Of a stretch of DNA of 64,000 nucleotides, positions 1 to 8,693 are shown piece after piece. A program made the position numbers and the translations under genes. Position 1 is the stretch's first letter, and every line of letters starts with the position of its first letter. The DNA is from Hymenobacter puniceus (GTDB taxonomy: Bacteria; Bacteroidota; Bacteroidia; Cytophagales; Hymenobacteraceae): the NCBI RefSeq assembly GCF_014333525.1, contig NZ_JACSCX010000004.1:310001-374000 (forward strand). The letters run 5' to 3'. The notes below the pieces were generated by a model, which searched no databases, was not told where the DNA came from, and worked only from the letters and a program-made list of their open reading frames with translations.

Positions 1-276
1 GCCAGTACCCAGCAGCACCGATTCGGGCAGCGCAATGCGCCGGAAATCGGGCAGCATGGCTCCAAACGATACCACGCATTGCCACTGGCCTTCTTCCTTT
101 ACGTAAAGCACCAGCCGCCGGATATTGAGCTGGCCGAGCAGCGTGAACTGGAAGATTTTGTAGAGCGCGCCCTCGCTATGGTCCTGGTTGATGGCCTGCG
201 TGATTTCCAGCAGGGCCCCCAGCTCCCGGTCTTTCAGGAAGAGGCGCTTTTCAGGCGTAAGCGTAGAGTTGGGCAT
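1..276 (-). CDS. N-terminus of a GAF-type regulator, probably a SpoIIE/PP2C phosphatase (partial)
   Basis: Only the first 92 residues are inside the window; the gene runs off the left edge. The ATG is at 276 and opens MPNSTLTPEKRLFLKDRELG. The visible part has the feel of the GAF-like sensor region (ALLEITQAINQD, ALYKIFQFTLLG, RLVLYVKEEGQW) that in many Bacteroidota precedes a SpoIIE-type serine phosphatase domain. The phosphatase domain itself is not visible, so the family call is inference; a GAF-containing histidine kinase or sigma-54 activator is an alternative. Confidence 0.55.
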   Translation of the reverse strand, partial: MPNSTLTPEKRLFLKDRELGALLEITQAINQDHSEGALYKIFQFTLLGQLNIRRLVLYVKEEGQWQCVVSFGAMLPDFRRIALPESVLLGTG

Positions 277-392
277 GGACTGATATGCTGATTATTGATG
301 TGCTGATTACCGATTTTTACTGGCTGTTCTACCTATTTCGCTAGCTGTCCGATGGGCGTCAATTTCACATCAACACATCATTCATCAGCACA
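277..392. repeat. Imperfect inverted repeat, GTGCTGAT family
   Basis: The left part reads TGCTGATTATTGATGTGCTG and the right part, on the other strand, reads TAATGTGCTGATGAATGATG, giving a long imperfect hairpin between the regulator start and the permease stop. A closely similar sequence lies at 37700-37815 between kduI and kduD, so this is a dispersed repeat and not a gene-specific regulator. Confidence 0.55.
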
Positions 393-1580
393 TTAGCTCA
401 GCGGCGTTTTAGGATCGTAGGCGTCGCGCAGGCCGTTGCCGAGCAGGTTGAAGCTGAGCACCAGCAGGCTGATGGCCAAGCCGGGCAGTAGCGTCAGCCA
501 GAGGCCGGCTTCGGTGCCCAGCAGCTGGAAGCCTTCGTTCACCATCAGGCCCCACGATGGCGCCGGTGGCTGCACTCCCAAACCCAGGAAGCTCAGGCCA
601 GCTTCGAGCAGAATGGCCGCCGCGAAATTACTAGTTGCAATGACAATGAGTGGCCCGGTCATGTTGGGCAGCAGGTGCCGGATGATGAGGCGGCTTTGCG
701 GCAAGCCCAGCACGCGGCCGGCCTCCACAAAGGTTTTTTCGCGCAGGCTCAGCATCTGGCCGCGCACCACGCGGGCCACGTCCACCCACATGGTCAGGCC
801 CACGGCCACGAACGAAGTCCAGACGCCCTTGCTATCGAGGGCCAGCGAAATGGCAATGACCAGCATGATACCCGGAATGCTCCACACCACGGTCATCACG
901 CCCAGCAGCAGCGAGTCCAGCCACCCACCCACGTAGCCGGCCACGGCGCCCACGGCCATGCCCAGCACCACCGAAATCAATACGGCCACCAGCCCGATAC
1001 CCAGGCTCACACGGGTACCCAGCAGCAGCCGGCTCAGCTCGTCGCGGCCCGATTTGTCGGTTCCCAGCCAGTAAGTGCGTTGCATCATGCGTTCCTGCGC
1101 CACGATTTGCTGCAGTTCATCTGTAGTACCGGCGCGGCCTGCCACCTCGGCCAGCGAATAGCGCCGGGCCTTATCAGCCAGGGCCGAATGGTTTTTATAC
1201 GGTTCGATGAATACCGAGTCTCCCTGGAAACGGTAGCTGCCGATGGGCACCTCCTGGTAGCGCGGGGCGCGGCCGTAGGCCCAGGTCCGGAAGATGTTGT
1301 CGGCGGCAGAGCGGATAGAATCCCGGATGGGCAGGCGCAACACCGTGGCCTGGAAGCCGGGCGCTTCTTTCTGCAGCTGCACCAGACTGTTATTGGCATT
1401 AGGCGAGTTGTCGGGTAGCACCCAATACCCTAGCAGCGCAATGAGGGCGCAAAGCACAATAAAGCTCAGCCCGGCCATGGCGGGCCGGTTGCCCAGCAGC
1501 CGCTGGCGCACATAGTAGCCCGGCGAGCGGGCAGCGGCCGTAGCCGCCACAGATGGCGTAGTGAGCGTAGAGCCGGCCAC
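393..1580 (-). CDS. ABC transporter permease, oligopeptide/dipeptide (OppC/DppC) type
   Basis: Inner-membrane permease of a peptide/nickel-type ABC importer. One N-terminal membrane segment (GLSFIVLCALIALLGYWVL) is followed by a periplasmic insert of roughly 130 residues. A BPD_transp_1 domain with five further membrane segments follows. The EAA loop is visible as EAGRVLGLPQSRLIIRHLLPN, and the LGTDKSGRDELSRLLLGTRVSL motif before the core is typical of OppC/DppC. The reading frame can be opened at TTG 1634, but that overlaps the upstream gene by 52 nt with a low-complexity leader; GTG 1580 lies two bases after that gene's stop and is preferred (395 aa). The partner permease, ATPase and binding protein are not in the window, and the substrate is unknown. 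Confidence 0.88.
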   Translation of the reverse strand: MAGSTLTTPSVAATAAARSPGYYVRQRLLGNRPAMAGLSFIVLCALIALLGYWVLPDNSPNANNSLVQLQKEAPGFQATVLRLPIRDSIRSAADNIFRTWAYGRAPRYQEVPIGSYRFQGDSVFIEPYKNHSALADKARRYSLAEVAGRAGTTDELQQIVAQERMMQRTYWLGTDKSGRDELSRLLLGTRVSLGIGLVAVLISVVLGMAVGAVAGYVGGWLDSLLLGVMTVVWSIPGIMLVIAISLALDSKGVWTSFVAVGLTMWVDVARVVRGQMLSLREKTFVEAGRVLGLPQSRLIIRHLLPNMTGPLIVIATSNFAAAILLEAGLSFLGLGVQPPAPSWGLMVNEGFQLLGTEAGLWLTLLPGLAISLLVLSFNLLGNGLRDAYDPKTPLS

Positions 1581-1582
1581 GG

Positions 1583-1840
1583 CTAACGGGTGTTGTGCTG
1601 CAGCAGGCCTTCCTTGGAAGCCAGAAACAGGCAATCCTGGCTGAGCGCCCCGAACGAGCTTTCCTCATAGGCCAGTTCGGTATCAGGGTCGGGCCAGTAG
1701 CTGCGGATGAGGCCCTGTTCAAGCAAAACGCGCAAGTGCTGGGTCAGCTCGGCGGCCGGTAACCCGGTTTTCTGGAGCAGCGTGGCGAACGGCGTGACAA
1801 AGTATAGCTCGTCGAGAATTTCGAATTCGGGGTCAGTCAC
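1583..1840 (-). CDS. Small conserved protein, winged-helix-like
   Basis: An 85-residue acidic protein with a GTG start, immediately upstream of the permease (stop to start spacing two bases), so the two are probably co-transcribed and translationally coupled. The sequence FATLLQKTGLPAAELTQHLRVLLEQGLI has the length and amphipathic pattern of a helix-turn-helix (recognition-helix-like AAELTQHLRVL) followed by LIRSYW as a possible wing strand. I recognise no named family. Role unknown; it may be a small regulator or an adaptor of the transporter. Confidence 0.6.
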   Translation of the reverse strand: MTDPEFEILDELYFVTPFATLLQKTGLPAAELTQHLRVLLEQGLIRSYWPDPDTELAYEESSFGALSQDCLFLASKEGLLQHNTR

Positions 1841-1904
1841 GGAGGAGAATTATCTGTGGGAAGGGCAAATGTAGCTGAGCGGGGCGGCTTTTCGGCGGCT
1901 TTTA

Positions 1905-2435
1905 TCAATCAGCCATTACCAGGCCTGGGCCATTGGTTCCGGAAAAAGCATCCTGCGAACGAACGTAAAGCAGGATCTGCCGGATTTCGTCGTCGCTGAG
2001 CTGGAAGCTGGGCATCTGCTGCTTCTGGTACTGGTTGAAAATCTTCACGGCGTACTCGTCGCCGCTGGCTACTACTTTGCTGGAGTTTTTGACCCACGGA
2101 ATCAGCCAGCTTTCGGGGCGGCGTTTGGCGATACCCGCCAGGGCTGGACCAACTACCACGTCGTTGATTGCGTGGCACTGCGCGCAATTACCTTTAAACA
2201 GGGCATCACCGGCCGCAACGTCCGCTGGATTGGTGCCGGGTGGCAGCGGTACGGGGGCCGTAGTTTGTGTGGACTCTGTACCAGTTCTTGGGCCCTCGCA
2301 GTAGGAGAGGCTATCTTCTTGAACTTGCGGCTCCTCATGCAACAACCCCGTCATGCTCAACAGAAACACCCCAATCGTGACAACGAGCAGCGCCAGGGCC
2401 GCCGGAAACACCAGCTCCAACCAGTTTCGGTTCAT
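1905..2435 (-). CDS. Membrane-anchored c-type cytochrome
   Basis: A 176-aa monohaem cytochrome c. An uncleaved or signal-anchor hydrophobic segment at residues 8-29 puts the haem domain in the periplasm. The haem-binding CAQCH is at residues 84-88 and the likely axial methionine is M141 in QQMPSF, with the usual YVRS helix near the C-terminus. A 50-residue Pro/Thr-rich linker joins anchor and haem domain. It stands alone, with no oxidase subunits nearby, so its electron partner is unknown. Confidence 0.88.
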   Translation of the reverse strand: MNRNWLELVFPAALALLVVTIGVFLLSMTGLLHEEPQVQEDSLSYCEGPRTGTESTQTTAPVPLPPGTNPADVAAGDALFKGNCAQCHAINDVVVGPALAGIAKRRPESWLIPWVKNSSKVVASGDEYAVKIFNQYQKQQMPSFQLSDDEIRQILLYVRSQDAFSGTNGPGLVMAD

Positions 2436-2570
2436 CGGATAACGAGAGTAGAATACGTAATCGCCGCTCAGTCACTGCTAAATCCGGCCTGCGCGGCGAA
2501 GGCGGCACACCATTGGCCGCCCTGTTGAAGTACGCTCCCGGCGGCCACAAACCCAACCTAATTCCGGCCT

Positions 2571-3755
2571 TTATTTCACCGGCCGGCCTTTCCAGACGTA
2601 GCCGCCGCACAGGCCGGCCAGCCCCACCAGCAGCGCGTACGGCGCGTAGAGCAGCTGCAGCACCGGCACCCAGCGTAGCCAGCGCCGCCGCCCCAGAAAC
2701 TGCAGTACCGGCGCCAGAAACCAATAGTCGGCGCCCAGCTTGAGCGCCCAGGCGGCGGCCACCCAAGGCGCCAGCGCCGGTTGCCAGCACAGCGCCAACA
2801 GCCCAGCCGCCAGCGCCACGTTGGCCAGCAGCACCAGCACCGCCAGCTGCTGCGACGGCGCGTGCCGGTAGTGCCGCCACTTGCTGGCCCAGCGCACCCG
2901 CTGCTGCAGCAGCGCCGCCAGCGTGGCCGGCCCGGTGGTGCGCACAATGGCGGCGGGGTGCTTCAGGAACCGGATGCTGCCCGGAAAGGCGGCGTGGAGC
3001 TTGTGCAGCAGAAATTCGTCGTCGCCGCTGGGCAGGTGCTCGTTGCCGGCGAAGCCCTGCACGGCCGCAAAGGCGTCGCGGCGATAGGCCAGGTTGGCGC
3101 CGTTGCACATGGTGGGCGTGCCGGCCGCAATGCCAGCCGCGCCCGTGCCCACCAGCCCGGCAAACTCCAGCCCCGACAGCTGCTGCAGCCACGTAGCGCC
3201 CCCCGTAAGCAGCACCGGCCCACTCACGAAACGCACTTCCGAGCCAGCCTCAGCCAGCAAAGCCGCGTAGCCAAGGAGCCAGTCGGGGCCGATACGGCAG
3301 TCGGCATCGGTGCACACCACCCACGGGGCACGCGCCTGCGCCAGCGCCACCTGAATGGCCGCTTTCTTCCCGACTCCGGCCCCAGGAACGGCAGCCAGTT
3401 GGATAAGGCGGAGCGCGTAGGGCGCGGCACAGTCGGCTACTACGGCCGCCGTGTCGTCGGTGGAATGGTCATCCACTATCAGCACCTCGAAACAAGCAGC
3501 CGGCATAGTTTGCCGGGCCAGATCGTGCAATAAGCGTGGCAGGTTGGCAGCTTCGTTGCGGGCGGCAATCAGCACTGAGAAGCGCGGCTGCTTCGTTGCC
3601 GCACCAAGCAAAACGACTGGGGTGGGCAGCTGATCGGATTTCTCTGGTTCTAGGTTTACTGTCGCCATTCGCTGCCAGGCTAAGCGGAAACGCAGCATCT
3701 GCAGCACGTAGAGCAGCGGCGCAGCTAGCAATAGAAGCCCGAGAAGTGTACTCAT
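2571..3755 (-). CDS. Family 2 glycosyltransferase, membrane-bound
   Basis: A 394-aa processive-type GT2 enzyme. There is an N-terminal membrane helix (residues 2-20), a GT-A domain with SVLIAARNEAANL at about 60-72 and VDDHST at 95-99, the metal-binding DAD at 150-152 in VVCTDADCRIG, a later acidic GDDEFLLH, and the QRVRW acceptor motif. The C-terminus has about three more membrane helices. Its ATG (3755) overlaps the TGA of the upstream flippase-like gene (ATGA), so the two are translationally coupled and probably act on the same lipid-linked product. Donor and acceptor are not evident. The reading frame is open as far as 4649, but that extension is antisense-like shadow of the neighbouring gene. 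Confidence 0.87.
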   Translation of the reverse strand: MSTLLGLLLLAAPLLYVLQMLRFRLAWQRMATVNLEPEKSDQLPTPVVLLGAATKQPRFSVLIAARNEAANLPRLLHDLARQTMPAACFEVLIVDDHSTDDTAAVVADCAAPYALRLIQLAAVPGAGVGKKAAIQVALAQARAPWVVCTDADCRIGPDWLLGYAALLAEAGSEVRFVSGPVLLTGGATWLQQLSGLEFAGLVGTGAAGIAAGTPTMCNGANLAYRRDAFAAVQGFAGNEHLPSGDDEFLLHKLHAAFPGSIRFLKHPAAIVRTTGPATLAALLQQRVRWASKWRHYRHAPSQQLAVLVLLANVALAAGLLALCWQPALAPWVAAAWALKLGADYWFLAPVLQFLGRRRWLRWVPVLQLLYAPYALLVGLAGLCGGYVWKGRPVK

Positions 3756-4813
3756 GCGGCGGGCGGCATAGAAGCGGAATCGGCTTTGCGACGTTTGCGC
3801 AGCACTTTCAGGCGCAGCACAAACAGCAGCCCGGTGGCGCTGGGTAAGGCAATGTTGAGAATCCAGAGGCTGAGGCTGGCACTGAGCACCGGCAAGGCCG
3901 GCTCGCCGAGCAGCCCGAACAGATGCGTGGCCGACAGCTCGCGCACACCCACATCGGCCAGCGCATTGAGCGAGGGCACCAAGGACTTCAGCAGAAACGT
4001 ACTCGCCACGGCCGCCGCCCCGGGCCCCAACGCGGCCTGTGCCCCGTAGGCTTTCAGCAGCAACCCAAACTGCGCGCAGAACACCGCATACCGCAGCCCC
4101 GACAACGCCAGAATGCTGTGGATGGCGGGCGCCCGGTACGTGGGCATCACGGCCAGAAACCGCCGAAACCGCCGAAGCGGCCGGATGGCCATGAGCACCG
4201 CCAGCAGCAGCCGGGAGCGGTAGAGCGGCAGCAGCACGGCCGCATTCAGCAGCACCGCCGCCACCACTGCGCCCAGCCCACTGGCCGGGTAGCCGCGCAA
4301 ATAAAACGTCAGCAGAAAGTAAAGCAAACCCGCCGAACCAGCCAGCACCGTAACGACCAGCTGCGCGTAGCGGCCCAGAAATACTGCCCCCAGCGCGTCG
4401 AGGCGGCGGCTTTTGAGTTCGATGATGCGGCCGGCGTAGTCGCCGACGCGGTTGGGCGTGACGAAACCCAGCGTAAGCCCCACCAGCACCGCCCGGAAGC
4501 TGCGCCCATACGATACCGGCTCCAGGTGCCGGGCCAGGCGCCACCATTTCCAAGCCTCCACGCCCCAGTTTACGGGCACCAGCACCAGCGCCAGCAGCAC
4601 TGGCCCGCGCCCGGCCCCGGTGAAAGTGGCCGCCAGTAGCCCGCGCCACGCCGCCGCCGTAGCCCCATCGGCGAAAACGGAGTGGTACAGCAACCCCAGC
4701 GTGAGGGCCGTGATAAGCAGCTTGCCCGCCACCACCAGCCCCTGGCCCCAGCGCGGGGCAGTTGCCGGCTTTTTTTCCGGCTTTTGGGCGTAGTTTTGTA
4801 GATGCTGGGACAA
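3752..4813 (-). CDS. Lysylphosphatidylglycerol synthase TM-region / UPF0104 flippase-like membrane protein
   Basis: A polytopic membrane protein of 353 aa with about eight hydrophobic segments. The pattern WRLARHLEPVSYGRSFRAVLVGLTLGFVTPNRVGDYAGR matches the conserved N-terminal stretch of the LPG synthase transmembrane (MprF flippase-like) family. In this family the domain without a soluble synthase part occurs next to glycosyltransferases, as here. The start is uncertain: TTG 4813 gives the longest form and GTG codons at 4735 and 4732 are alternatives. The C-terminus is basic (LRLKVLRKRRKADS). Confidence 0.78.
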   Translation of the reverse strand: MSQHLQNYAQKPEKKPATAPRWGQGLVVAGKLLITALTLGLLYHSVFADGATAAAWRGLLAATFTGAGRGPVLLALVLVPVNWGVEAWKWWRLARHLEPVSYGRSFRAVLVGLTLGFVTPNRVGDYAGRIIELKSRRLDALGAVFLGRYAQLVVTVLAGSAGLLYFLLTFYLRGYPASGLGAVVAAVLLNAAVLLPLYRSRLLLAVLMAIRPLRRFRRFLAVMPTYRAPAIHSILALSGLRYAVFCAQFGLLLKAYGAQAALGPGAAAVASTFLLKSLVPSLNALADVGVRELSATHLFGLLGEPALPVLSASLSLWILNIALPSATGLLFVLRLKVLRKRRKADSASMPPAA

Positions 4814-4909
4814 GAAGAGAAGGCGCTTTCGGTTGAAAGCAGCAAGTTACCGACGAAAATCAACGCCAGCCTTTCTTCTTCCTGATTCTCTGCCCTGTTT
4901 GCCCCGCCC

Positions 4910-5539
4910 ATGATTCTGCCCCTCGCTCCTACCGACCTGCTGCCCAAGATTATCATGGGCGTCGACCCCGGCACCAACCTCATGGGCTACGCAGTGATTG
5001 AGGTGCAGGGCCAGCGGGTGCGCATGCTGGAGTACGACGTGATTGACATGCGCAAGCTGGGCACCAACCACGCCCTCAAGCTCAAGCGCATCTTTGAGCG
5101 CATGACCGAACTCATCGACGAGCATCTGCCCGACGAGTTGGCCATCGAAGCGCCGTTTTTTGGGGTGAACGTGCAGAGCATGCTCAAGCTGGGCAGGGCG
5201 CAGGGCGTGGCCATTGCCGCCTGCCTGGCCCGCCAGATTCCGTACGTGGAATATGCGCCTACCAAGGTAAAACAAGCCGTAACCGGCTCCGGGAACGCCA
5301 GCAAAGAGCAGGTGGCCCACATGCTCCGCCAGACTCTGAAGCTCCCCCCCATCGAAGAAGCCCCCAAGTTCCTGGACGCCACCGACGCGTTGGCCGTGGC
5401 CATGTGCCATCACTACCAGAAGGGCAACAACGTGAAGGCCGGCAACAAAAGCTGGGGCAAATTCCTGGCTGACAACCCCGATAAGATGGCGGCCACCACG
5501 ACTATCAAGAAGCCGGTTCGCAAGAAGCCCGCGGCGTAA
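4910..5539 (+). CDS. ruvC: Crossover junction endodeoxyribonuclease RuvC
   Basis: Holliday-junction resolvase acting with RuvAB in recombinational repair. All four carboxylates of the RNase-H-like active site can be assigned: D19 in [10 protein letters not shown]80 in LAIEAPFFG, and D156 and D159 in [13 protein letters not shown]. The protein has 209 aa, slightly longer than the usual 160-190 because of a 15-residue N-terminal leader and a basic tail ([11 protein letters not shown]). It is divergent from the flippase-like gene and convergent with the next small gene. ruvA and ruvB are not in the window. Confidence 0.96.
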   Translation: MILPLAPTDLLPKIIMGVDPGTNLMGYAVIEVQGQRVRMLEYDVIDMRKLGTNHALKLKRIFERMTELIDEHLPDELAIEAPFFGVNVQSMLKLGRAQGVAIAACLARQIPYVEYAPTKVKQAVTGSGNASKEQVAHMLRQTLKLPPIEEAPKFLDATDALAVAMCHHYQKGNNVKAGNKSWGKFLADNPDKMAATTTIKKPVRKKPAA

Positions 5540-5616
5540 GGAGCGTTAGTTAGCGTAATTCAACTTTTAGGATAACGTGATACCCGATCCTTAGTCGTCT
5601 AGTCCCGAGTAATACA

Positions 5617-6090
5617 TCAATGTGAAGAGGTTTTTTTTGTTAAATACGCCCTGATACTGTCTGCGTATTGCTCATCCAACACATCCTTGTGTTCCGCTAG
5701 GGCTCTATCCAAAGCGCGCCTGCGCAACTCCCAATTTTGTGCCTCCAGTGGGAAGATGCCTTTGTGCCCCCTGATAAAGTATTGTGCTGTGGAGTGCGAC
5801 GACGACGGATTTTCAATTTTCATCAACCCGTAGCCACCTGTGGTAATCACTTGAACGAGGCAACAATCGTAAATATTGATGGGGTGGCCTGGCCCCATGT
5901 CCTTCCGCAACGTGGCCTTGAGTTTCCTGATATCTGATGCACGCAAATGCAGTTCCGCCATCGAAGTACACCTAGCCGGTAATTTGAGGCGGGCGGGAGG
6001 GCGACAGGTCACAAGGCTACTCGCAGCAACCACAACCACGAGAAGCACCTTAAAAACTTTGCGAGAGTGACAGGGCATGTATAAGTTCAT
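5617..6090 (-). CDS. Hypothetical secreted or lipoprotein-like protein
   Basis: A 157-aa protein with an N-terminal hydrophobic segment (FKVLLVVVVAASSLVTC) that ends in a plausible lipobox cysteine (LVTC). The mature part has paired cysteines (DCCL) and a basic C-terminal helix. I recognise no family. The gene and the 190 bases upstream are visibly more AT-rich than the surroundings and use A/T-ending codons more often, which would fit a recently acquired or orphan gene. Coding status is likely but not certain. Confidence 0.55.
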   Translation of the reverse strand: MNLYMPCHSRKVFKVLLVVVVAASSLVTCRPPARLKLPARCTSMAELHLRASDIRKLKATLRKDMGPGHPINIYDCCLVQVITTGGYGLMKIENPSSSHSTAQYFIRGHKGIFPLEAQNWELRRRALDRALAEHKDVLDEQYADSIRAYLTKKTSSH

Positions 6091-6283
6091 TGGACTCCTG
6101 TTACTGATAGCGTCGTTATAATGATAATGGACGGGATATTCATACCACAGAGAGGCATGAGCTTTTAAAGCCCTTGCTCGTTCGCAGAATAGTTCAAGAA
6201 CTAATGACAGTTTTTCTGTTACGCTGTTTCATACATAGATTCAGACATCTTCTATATTTCACAAAATACCATATACCTAACCT

Positions 6284-6502
6284 ATGCAGCGCCGCCCTGT
6301 CCGTTCTACATCCCTGAAAGCCGTGGGCTACGAAGCTGCCACGCAGACGCTGAAAATTGAGTACCGCCACGGCGGGCTGGTGCGCTACACCGGCGTGCCG
6401 GCCGCCATTCACGCGGCGCTGCTGCAGCTGCCCAACAAGGCGCTGTTCGTGGAACAGGTAATAGAACGCAACGACTACGGACGCGAGCAGTTGCGCGGGT
6501 AG
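6284..6502 (+). CDS. KTSC domain protein
   Basis: A 72-aa protein that is almost entirely one KTSC domain. The opening VRSTSLKAVGYEAATQTLKIEYRHG corresponds to the eponymous Lys-Thr-Ser-Cys region and following beta strands, and RYTGVPAAIHAALLQL to the conserved Y-x-x-VP helix. KTSC domains occur alone or fused to nucleic-acid enzymes; their function is not established. It is convergent with the TPR gene, whose stop lies only 11 bases away. Confidence 0.8.
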   Translation: MQRRPVRSTSLKAVGYEAATQTLKIEYRHGGLVRYTGVPAAIHAALLQLPNKALFVEQVIERNDYGREQLRG

Positions 6503-6513
6503 CGGCCCCGCGC

Positions 6514-7587
6514 CTATTTCGGCCACTGATATGCTCCCGCCCAGCCGCGGAACTCCTCCACGGTGGCCGTATGATTGGCCAGCCACTGCTGCACTTCGGG
6601 TGTGCGGCCCGCGCGCGACTCTTGAATGGTGTACGCCAATGCCGGCACGTAGCCCTGTTTTTTCATTTCCACAAAGTAGGGCACCATATACTGCCAGGTA
6701 AAGCCATTCTGCTTCGCGGATTGCTGTTCGTCCATAACGCTGATCAGCGACTCCAGCTTGCGGATGAGCTGCTCGGTGGGCGTTTTGTCTTTGTTCTCCT
6801 CACTGAAATCCAGCGCGCCGCTCATGCTCAGCAGCATATCGGCCGGCCCGAAGTTGTCGGCCCGGCCCTTCTTGCCGGCATCTTTCACGGTTTGCGGGGC
6901 CAGGCTGATGGTAACGGCCTTTTCGCCGGTTTTATCTACGCCCTGGCCTACTAGCTTATCGAAGCGTGCCAATACGGCCTCGGCACGGGGGCCGGTGGGC
7001 TCTACCTGCAGCAGGCGCAGCATGGCCAGCAGCGCCGGCACCCGGTTGCCTTGCTGCTGCTGCAACAGGCCCAGTGCATTGAGGGAACTGGCGTGCTCCG
7101 GCCGGCACCGCACCGATTGCTGCATATTGGCAATGGCCTCGGCGGGCTGCTGCAGCGACGTGGCTTGCGTGACGCCCAGGTTGAAGTAGAGCGGCCCTTC
7201 GTTGGGGTAGCGCTTCAGCCCTTCCTGGTAGATTTTGGCCGCTTCCTTCGGTTTTTTAGTGCCGTCGAGGGCATTGCCATAGGTGCTATAGAACCCTGCG
7301 CTGGGGTTGGAATCCTGCTTCAGGATTTGCTTGCACAGCTCTACGGCTTCCTCGTTGCGGTCCAGGGCATTGTAGGTCAGGGCCAGCTCGTAGCGGGCGG
7401 TGGCGTTGGCCGGGTCTTGCTTCAGCGCTTCTTTATAGCGCAGCACGGCTTCGTCGTACTTGCCCTGGTCGTGGAGCGCCACGCCTTGCTTCACCAGATC
7501 CTGGCTGGTGACAGTCTGGGCTGATGCGCATTGAATGGAGAGGCTGAGTGTCAAAGCCAGCGCTATACCGGCATATCGGTTGAACAT
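6514..7587 (-). CDS. Secreted tetratricopeptide-repeat protein
   Basis: A 357-aa protein with a cleavable-looking signal peptide (residues 1-23, ending SAQ). Four to five TPR units follow from about residue 28 to 190, for example VKQGVALHDQGKYDEAVLRYKEAL and ARYELALTYNALDRNEEAVEL. The C-terminal 150 residues have no repeat and no motif I recognise. The likely location is the periplasm, as a protein-protein scaffold. No operon partner is apparent. Confidence 0.85.
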   Translation of the reverse strand: MFNRYAGIALALTLSLSIQCASAQTVTSQDLVKQGVALHDQGKYDEAVLRYKEALKQDPANATARYELALTYNALDRNEEAVELCKQILKQDSNPSAGFYSTYGNALDGTKKPKEAAKIYQEGLKRYPNEGPLYFNLGVTQATSLQQPAEAIANMQQSVRCRPEHASSLNALGLLQQQQGNRVPALLAMLRLLQVEPTGPRAEAVLARFDKLVGQGVDKTGEKAVTISLAPQTVKDAGKKGRADNFGPADMLLSMSGALDFSEENKDKTPTEQLIRKLESLISVMDEQQSAKQNGFTWQYMVPYFVEMKKQGYVPALAYTIQESRAGRTPEVQQWLANHTATVEEFRGWAGAYQWPK

Positions 7588-7652
7588 ATTGCAAGAATTA
7601 TATCAAGGGAAAGTATCGACTTCAAAAATAGAACTGGCGGATAAAGGAACCG

Positions 7653-8444
7653 TTATACCTCAATTTCGCCCCGCAGATACGTGACGGCATAGCCGCTCAT
7701 GAGCACCCGCTCGCCGCGCAGCTCACACCACAGGTCGCCGCTGCGGGCCGATACCTGACGGGCGTGCAGGTGCAGCTTACCGAGGCGCTCGGCCCAGTAG
7801 GGTACCAGCGTGGTGTGAGCCGAACCGGTTACCGGGTCTTCGGGCACGCCCACCCGCGGACCGAAAAAGCGCGACACAAAATCTACACCCCCGGAGCCGG
7901 GCGCGGTGGCAATGACGGCGCGGTATTCCACTTTCATCAGGTGGGCCATGTCGGGCTTTAAGGCACGCACCTCGGCTTCGGTGGCAAACACACACACCAG
8001 GTCGGGGCCAGCCAATAGCTGCAGCGGGGTAGCGCGGAGGCCATCGAGCAGGCCGTCGGGGTGTTGCTGAATGGGGTGCGGCGGCCGAGCCGGGAAGTCG
8101 AGAGTGAGCATACCGGCCTCGGCCTGGCTCACGCGCAGCGGGCCGCTTTTCGAGTGAAACACGATTTCGGCGCCCGCAAAACCCAGATGCCGGTACAGCA
8201 CGTGCGCCGACGCCAGGGTGGCGTGGCCGCACAGCTCCACTTCCACGGCCGGCGTAAACCACCGGATTTCAAATTCGCCGCCGGTTCCGGGCACGAAGAA
8301 GGCGGTTTCGGCGAGGTTGTTTTCAGCCGCTATGGCCTGCATGGTTTCGGCGGGCAGCCAGCTTTCCAGCGGGCACACGGCGGCGGGGTTGCCAGCAAAC
8401 GGCCGGTCGGAAAAGGCATCAACCTGGTAGATGGGAAGCGTCAT
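7653..8444 (-). CDS. PhzF family isomerase/epimerase
   Basis: A 263-aa protein of the PhzF/diaminopimelate-epimerase fold. The start at ATG 8444 gives MTLPIYQVDAFSDRPFAGNPAAVCPL, the classical PhzF opening. The catalytic glutamate lies in AAENNLAETAFFV. The conserved ELCGHATLASAHVL and GVPEDPVTGSAHTTLVPYWAERLG blocks follow in the right order. Length equals the family norm. An in-frame upstream extension to 8513 is non-conserved and rejected. There are no phenazine genes around, so a role in small-molecule isomerisation of unknown substrate is all that can be said. Confidence 0.92.
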   Translation of the reverse strand: MTLPIYQVDAFSDRPFAGNPAAVCPLESWLPAETMQAIAAENNLAETAFFVPGTGGEFEIRWFTPAVEVELCGHATLASAHVLYRHLGFAGAEIVFHSKSGPLRVSQAEAGMLTLDFPARPPHPIQQHPDGLLDGLRATPLQLLAGPDLVCVFATEAEVRALKPDMAHLMKVEYRAVIATAPGSGGVDFVSRFFGPRVGVPEDPVTGSAHTTLVPYWAERLGKLHLHARQVSARSGDLWCELRGERVLMSGYAVTYLRGEIEV

Positions 8445-8496
8445 GGGGCGAATGTAGCACATGCCGGGAAGGAAGCGGCAAGTTGTGGGCGGCCAG

Positions 8497-8576
8497 CGGT
8501 AAGCCACAAGCACATGTGCCCAAAGCCTGCAGCCTATAGCTTGCCACTTGTAGCCTGTAGCTTATGGCTTGTAGCG
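8497..8576. repeat. Short degenerate repeat, GCTTATGGCTTG family
   Basis: A run of imperfect 8-12 base units built from TAGCTT, TAGCCT and GTAGC, for example TAGCCTGTAGCTTATGGC followed by TTGTAGC. The same GCTTATGGCTT core occurs in the perfect hairpin at 51651-51698. It lies in the divergent gap between the PhzF gene and the sigma factor gene. A role in transcription is possible but not shown. Confidence 0.4.
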
Positions 8577-8693
8577 TAGGGCCTGCTGCTCTTTTTTCAG
8601 GGCCCACGCAACCCGGGCGGGCGGCGGCCGGTCATGGGGGCAGAAACCGGTTACGCTTAATGTTTATTTGCTATTCCTCCGCCATATCCGCGC

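Noticed and set aside
3756..4649. N-terminal extension of the glycosyltransferase frame
   Set aside because: It covers the flippase-like gene in another frame and has no glycosyltransferase features; ATG 3755 with the ATGA overlap is better.
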